This document shows positions 39,031-41,860 of a stretch of 41,860 nucleotides of DNA, piece after piece. This DNA is from an uncultured Pelagibacteraceae bacterium (lineage in GTDB: Bacteria > Pseudomonadota > Alphaproteobacteria > Pelagibacterales > Pelagibacteraceae). The notes under the pieces were generated by a model. It saw nothing but the letters and a program-made list of their open reading frames with translations. It made no database searches and was not told where the DNA came from. The translations under genes and the position numbers were made by a program. Within the stretch, counting starts at the first letter, position 1, and each line of letters starts with the position of its first letter. The stretch lies in the NCBI GenBank assembly GCA_902519455.1, contig CABYJT010000003.1, positions 1-41,860 on the forward strand. The letters are read 5' to 3'.

Positions 39031-39666
39031 ATGATTGCTCACTCAGTTTTCTTCTATATTTTCTCCTTAATAGCTATTGTTTCTGCAGTCATGGTAACAG
39101 TCTCAAAAAATACTGTTCACTCTGTATTTTTTTTAATCCTCGATTTCATTAGCATATCCTGTTTGTTTATTATGATAGGTGCAGAATTTTTAGGCATGAT
39201 AATGCTTATAGTTTATGTTGGAGCGGTTGCAGTTTTATTTTTATTTGTTGTAATGATGTTAAACGTAGCTGAACAAAAAGGTCAGTGGTTTAGCTCAAGG
39301 TGGGATGGAGGGACCCATATACCAGTTGGTTTATTAGTTAGCTTAATCATTTTTTTTGAACTTATAATTGTAATTGGAGGATGGAAATATAAACCCGATT
39401 TATTAAATAGTCTTTCTATAAACATATCTAAAGAAGTCACTAATACTAGATCTATTGGAAACGTTTTATATACGGATTATATACTTCTATTTCAAATTTC
39501 AGGAATGATTTTGTTAGTTGCTATGATAGGAGCAATTGTTTTAACTTATAGAGAAAGAGCCGGAGTTAAAAGACAAAGTTATGTTAAGCAAATTTCTAGA
39601 GAAAGAGATGAAGGTGTTGATTTAGTTGAGGCTGAGAGAAATAAAGGAGTTAAAATAGATGCTTAG
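39031..39666 (+). CDS. nuoJ: NADH-quinone oxidoreductase subunit J
   Basis: [25 protein letters not shown]. Confidence 0.96.
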   Translation: MIAHSVFFYIFSLIAIVSAVMVTVSKNTVHSVFFLILDFISISCLFIMIGAEFLGMIMLIVYVGAVAVLFLFVVMMLNVAEQKGQWFSSRWDGGTHIPVGLLVSLIIFFELIIVIGGWKYKPDLLNSLSINISKEVTNTRSIGNVLYTDYILLFQISGMILLVAMIGAIVLTYRERAGVKRQSYVKQISRERDEGVDLVEAERNKGVKIDA

Positions 39667-39970
39667 TATAGGTTTAGGGCATTATTTAACATTAGCCGCA
39701 ATTATATTTACTATTGGTGTTGTGGGTATTTTTCTTAATAGAAAAAATGTAATAGTTATTTTAATGAGCATTGAGCTAATTTTACTTGCAGTAAACATTA
39801 ACCTTGTTGCCTTTTCAATATTTATCAATGATTTAAGTGGGCAAATATTTACACTATTCATTTTAACAGTTGCTGCAGCAGAGGCAGCTATTGGATTAGC
39901 CATAATTGTAGTTTATTTCAGAAATTCAGACACAATAAGAGTTGAAGAGATTAAAAATTTAAAAGGATAA
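39659..39970 (+). CDS. nuoK: NADH-quinone oxidoreductase subunit K
   Basis: [49 protein letters not shown]. Confidence 0.97.
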   Translation: MLSIGLGHYLTLAAIIFTIGVVGIFLNRKNVIVILMSIELILLAVNINLVAFSIFINDLSGQIFTLFILTVAAAEAAIGLAIIVVYFRNSDTIRVEEIKNLKG

Positions 39971-39971
39971 A

Positions 39972-41860
39972 ATGGAATATCTAATTTTATTTCTACCTCT
40001 AATAGGTTCAATAATTAGTGGTTTTTTTGGAAAAAAAATAGGAGACAGAAATTCTCAAATTTTGACAAGTTCGTTTGTGAGTATTTCAGCAATACTCTCT
40101 TTATTTGTTTTGTATAAAGTTATTAGCTCAGATTATTCAAACAATCTTGTTATAGCTACTTGGATTAATTCTGGAACATTAAATGTTAACTGGTCAATAA
40201 AAATTGATACCTTATCAGCAGTTATGTTTGTTGTAGTAAATTTTGTTTCAGCTTTGGTGCATATTTATTCAATTGGTTACATGTCACACGATCCTCATAA
40301 AACAAGATTCATGGCATATTTGTCTTTATTTACTTTTGCAATGTTAACTTTAGTAAGTTCAGATAATTTTATTCAACTATTTTTTGGATGGGAAGGTGTA
40401 GGCTTATGCTCATATTTTTTAATCGGATTTTGGTTTAAAAAAGAGAGTGCAAACAAGGCTGCAATAAAAGCCTTTGTTGTTAATAGAGTTGGTGACTTTG
40501 GTTTAGCGCTTGGAATTTTTCTGATTTTTTATATTTTTGGTACAGTCAATTATGACGAAGTTTTTGAACAAATCCCAAATGTTTTAGATAAAAAAATAAA
40601 TTTCATTGGTATTAATATAGAAATTATTGATTTGATTTGTTTACTTTTATTAATTGGAGCAATGGGTAAATCAGCTCAATTTTTATTACACACATGGTTG
40701 CCAGATGCTATGGAAGGCCCAACGCCAGTGTCTGCACTAATTCACGCTGCAACAATGGTAACTGCTGGAGTATTTCTGATCGTTAGATGCTCACCTATTT
40801 ATGAATATTCCCCATTAGCTCTTACAGTTATAACTATAATTGGAATGACTACTGCTTTCTTTGCGGCAACAGTCGCACTTGTTCAAAATGATATTAAAAA
40901 AATTATTGCTTATTCTACTTGTAGTCAATTAGGTTATATGTTTTTTGCTGCCGGGGTAGGTGCATATAATGTTGCGATGTTTCATCTATTTACACATGCC
41001 TTTTTTAAAGCTTTACTTTTTTTGGGAGCTGGTGCTGTAATACATTCATTTAATGACGAACAAGATATAAATAAAATGGGTGGAGTTATAAAGAAACTCC
41101 CATACACATATGTATTAATGCTTATTGGGACTCTTGCTTTAACAGGTTTTCCGTTTTTATCAGGTTTCTATTCTAAAGATGCAATAATAGAATTTGCGTA
41201 CCTAAGAGGAAATGGAGTTGGAATACTTGCAGCTTTTGTCGGTATTGTTACAGCTTTATTAACATCAATTTATTCCTGGAGACTCATATTTAAAACATTC
41301 CATGGTAATTTTAATAATAAAGAACTTAGTGTTGATAAAATACACGAGTCTCCTTTGGTTATGATTGCTCCTTTAATTATCTTAGCAATAGGAGCTATTT
41401 TTGCAGGTATGGCCTTTAAAGGTTTGTTTATAGGTCATGAGATAGCATATGAATTTTGGGGTAAATCTATAAAATTTTTAGAACCACTAAGTACAGATCA
41501 TCCACCAACGTGGTTTTTGTTTTTAACGCCTATACTTGTTACCTCTGCAATTCCATTTTCTTATTATTTATATCTAAAAAATACAAACATAGTAAATGGA
41601 CTGAAAGAAATGAATGAACCAATTTATCAATTTTTAGTTAAGAAATGGTACTTCGATGAAATGTACGATTATTTATTTGTTAATCCTTCAAAAAAAATTG
41701 GAAAGTTTTTATGGAAAAAAGTTGATGGATCAATAATAGATAAATTTGGTCCTGATGGGATTTCAAGTGTAATTAAAAATTTATCAATTAAAGCAGTCAA
41801 ATTTCAATCTGGATTTATTTATCAATATGCATTTGTTATGTTGATTGGATTTTCAGTTTT
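39972..41860 (+). CDS. nuoL: NADH-quinone oxidoreductase subunit L, 3' truncated by the window end
   Basis: Open from ATG 39972 (MEYLILFLPLIGSIISG...) with translated FFGWEGVGLCSYFLIGFWF, KSAQFLLHTWLPDAMEGPTPVSALIHAATMVTAG and AYSTCSQLGYMFFA; no stop in the window, so absent from the ORF track. Confidence 0.95.
   Translation, partial: MEYLILFLPLIGSIISGFFGKKIGDRNSQILTSSFVSISAILSLFVLYKVISSDYSNNLVIATWINSGTLNVNWSIKIDTLSAVMFVVVNFVSALVHIYSIGYMSHDPHKTRFMAYLSLFTFAMLTLVSSDNFIQLFFGWEGVGLCSYFLIGFWFKKESANKAAIKAFVVNRVGDFGLALGIFLIFYIFGTVNYDEVFEQIPNVLDKKINFIGINIEIIDLICLLLLIGAMGKSAQFLLHTWLPDAMEGPTPVSALIHAATMVTAGVFLIVRCSPIYEYSPLALTVITIIGMTTAFFAATVALVQNDIKKIIAYSTCSQLGYMFFAAGVGAYNVAMFHLFTHAFFKALLFLGAGAVIHSFNDEQDINKMGGVIKKLPYTYVLMLIGTLALTGFPFLSGFYSKDAIIEFAYLRGNGVGILAAFVGIVTALLTSIYSWRLIFKTFHGNFNNKELSVDKIHESPLVMIAPLIILAIGAIFAGMAFKGLFIGHEIAYEFWGKSIKFLEPLSTDHPPTWFLFLTPILVTSAIPFSYYLYLKNTNIVNGLKEMNEPIYQFLVKKWYFDEMYDYLFVNPSKKIGKFLWKKVDGSIIDKFGPDGISSVIKNLSIKAVKFQSGFIYQYAFVMLIGFSV

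Overview
AT-rich, densely packed chromosomal window that reads like a SAR11/Pelagibacter-type alphaproteobacterium (inferred from composition, gene order and protein style; no search was run). From left to right: (1) aminotransferase, Rossmann oxidoreductase, SOUL haem-binding protein and cupin; (2) an isolated small basic ORF (63 aa) on the minus strand, with two similar tandem hairpins upstream and a strong shared terminator downstream; (3) a minus-strand run of M24/creatinase-like protein, MhpD-like hydratase, M23 peptidase, SDR, TerC and GMC oxidoreductase; (4) a plus-strand run of Baeyer-Villiger monooxygenase, FKBP-rhodanese fusion, SDR, ALDH, 3-hydroxyisobutyrate dehydrogenase-like protein and a TRAP transporter (DctP-DctQ-DctM); (5) EamA and NCS1 transporters, Zn-ADH, DUF3047, YbgC, family-5-like UDG, a second HIBADH-like protein and DUF1289; (6) tRNA-Leu(UAG), tig, clpP, clpX, lon, tRNA-Val(UAC) and tRNA-Asp(GUC); (7) the nuoABCDEFGHIJKL operon, with nuoL cut by the window end. 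I found no CRISPR array, IS element, prophage or rRNA. The signals most worth a second look are the small basic ORF with its tandem covarying hairpins, the FKBP-rhodanese fusion that lacks the catalytic cysteine, the M24 protein without metal ligands, the two palindromes upstream of dctP, the start-codon palindromes at lon and clpP, and two unlisted small membrane ORFs.
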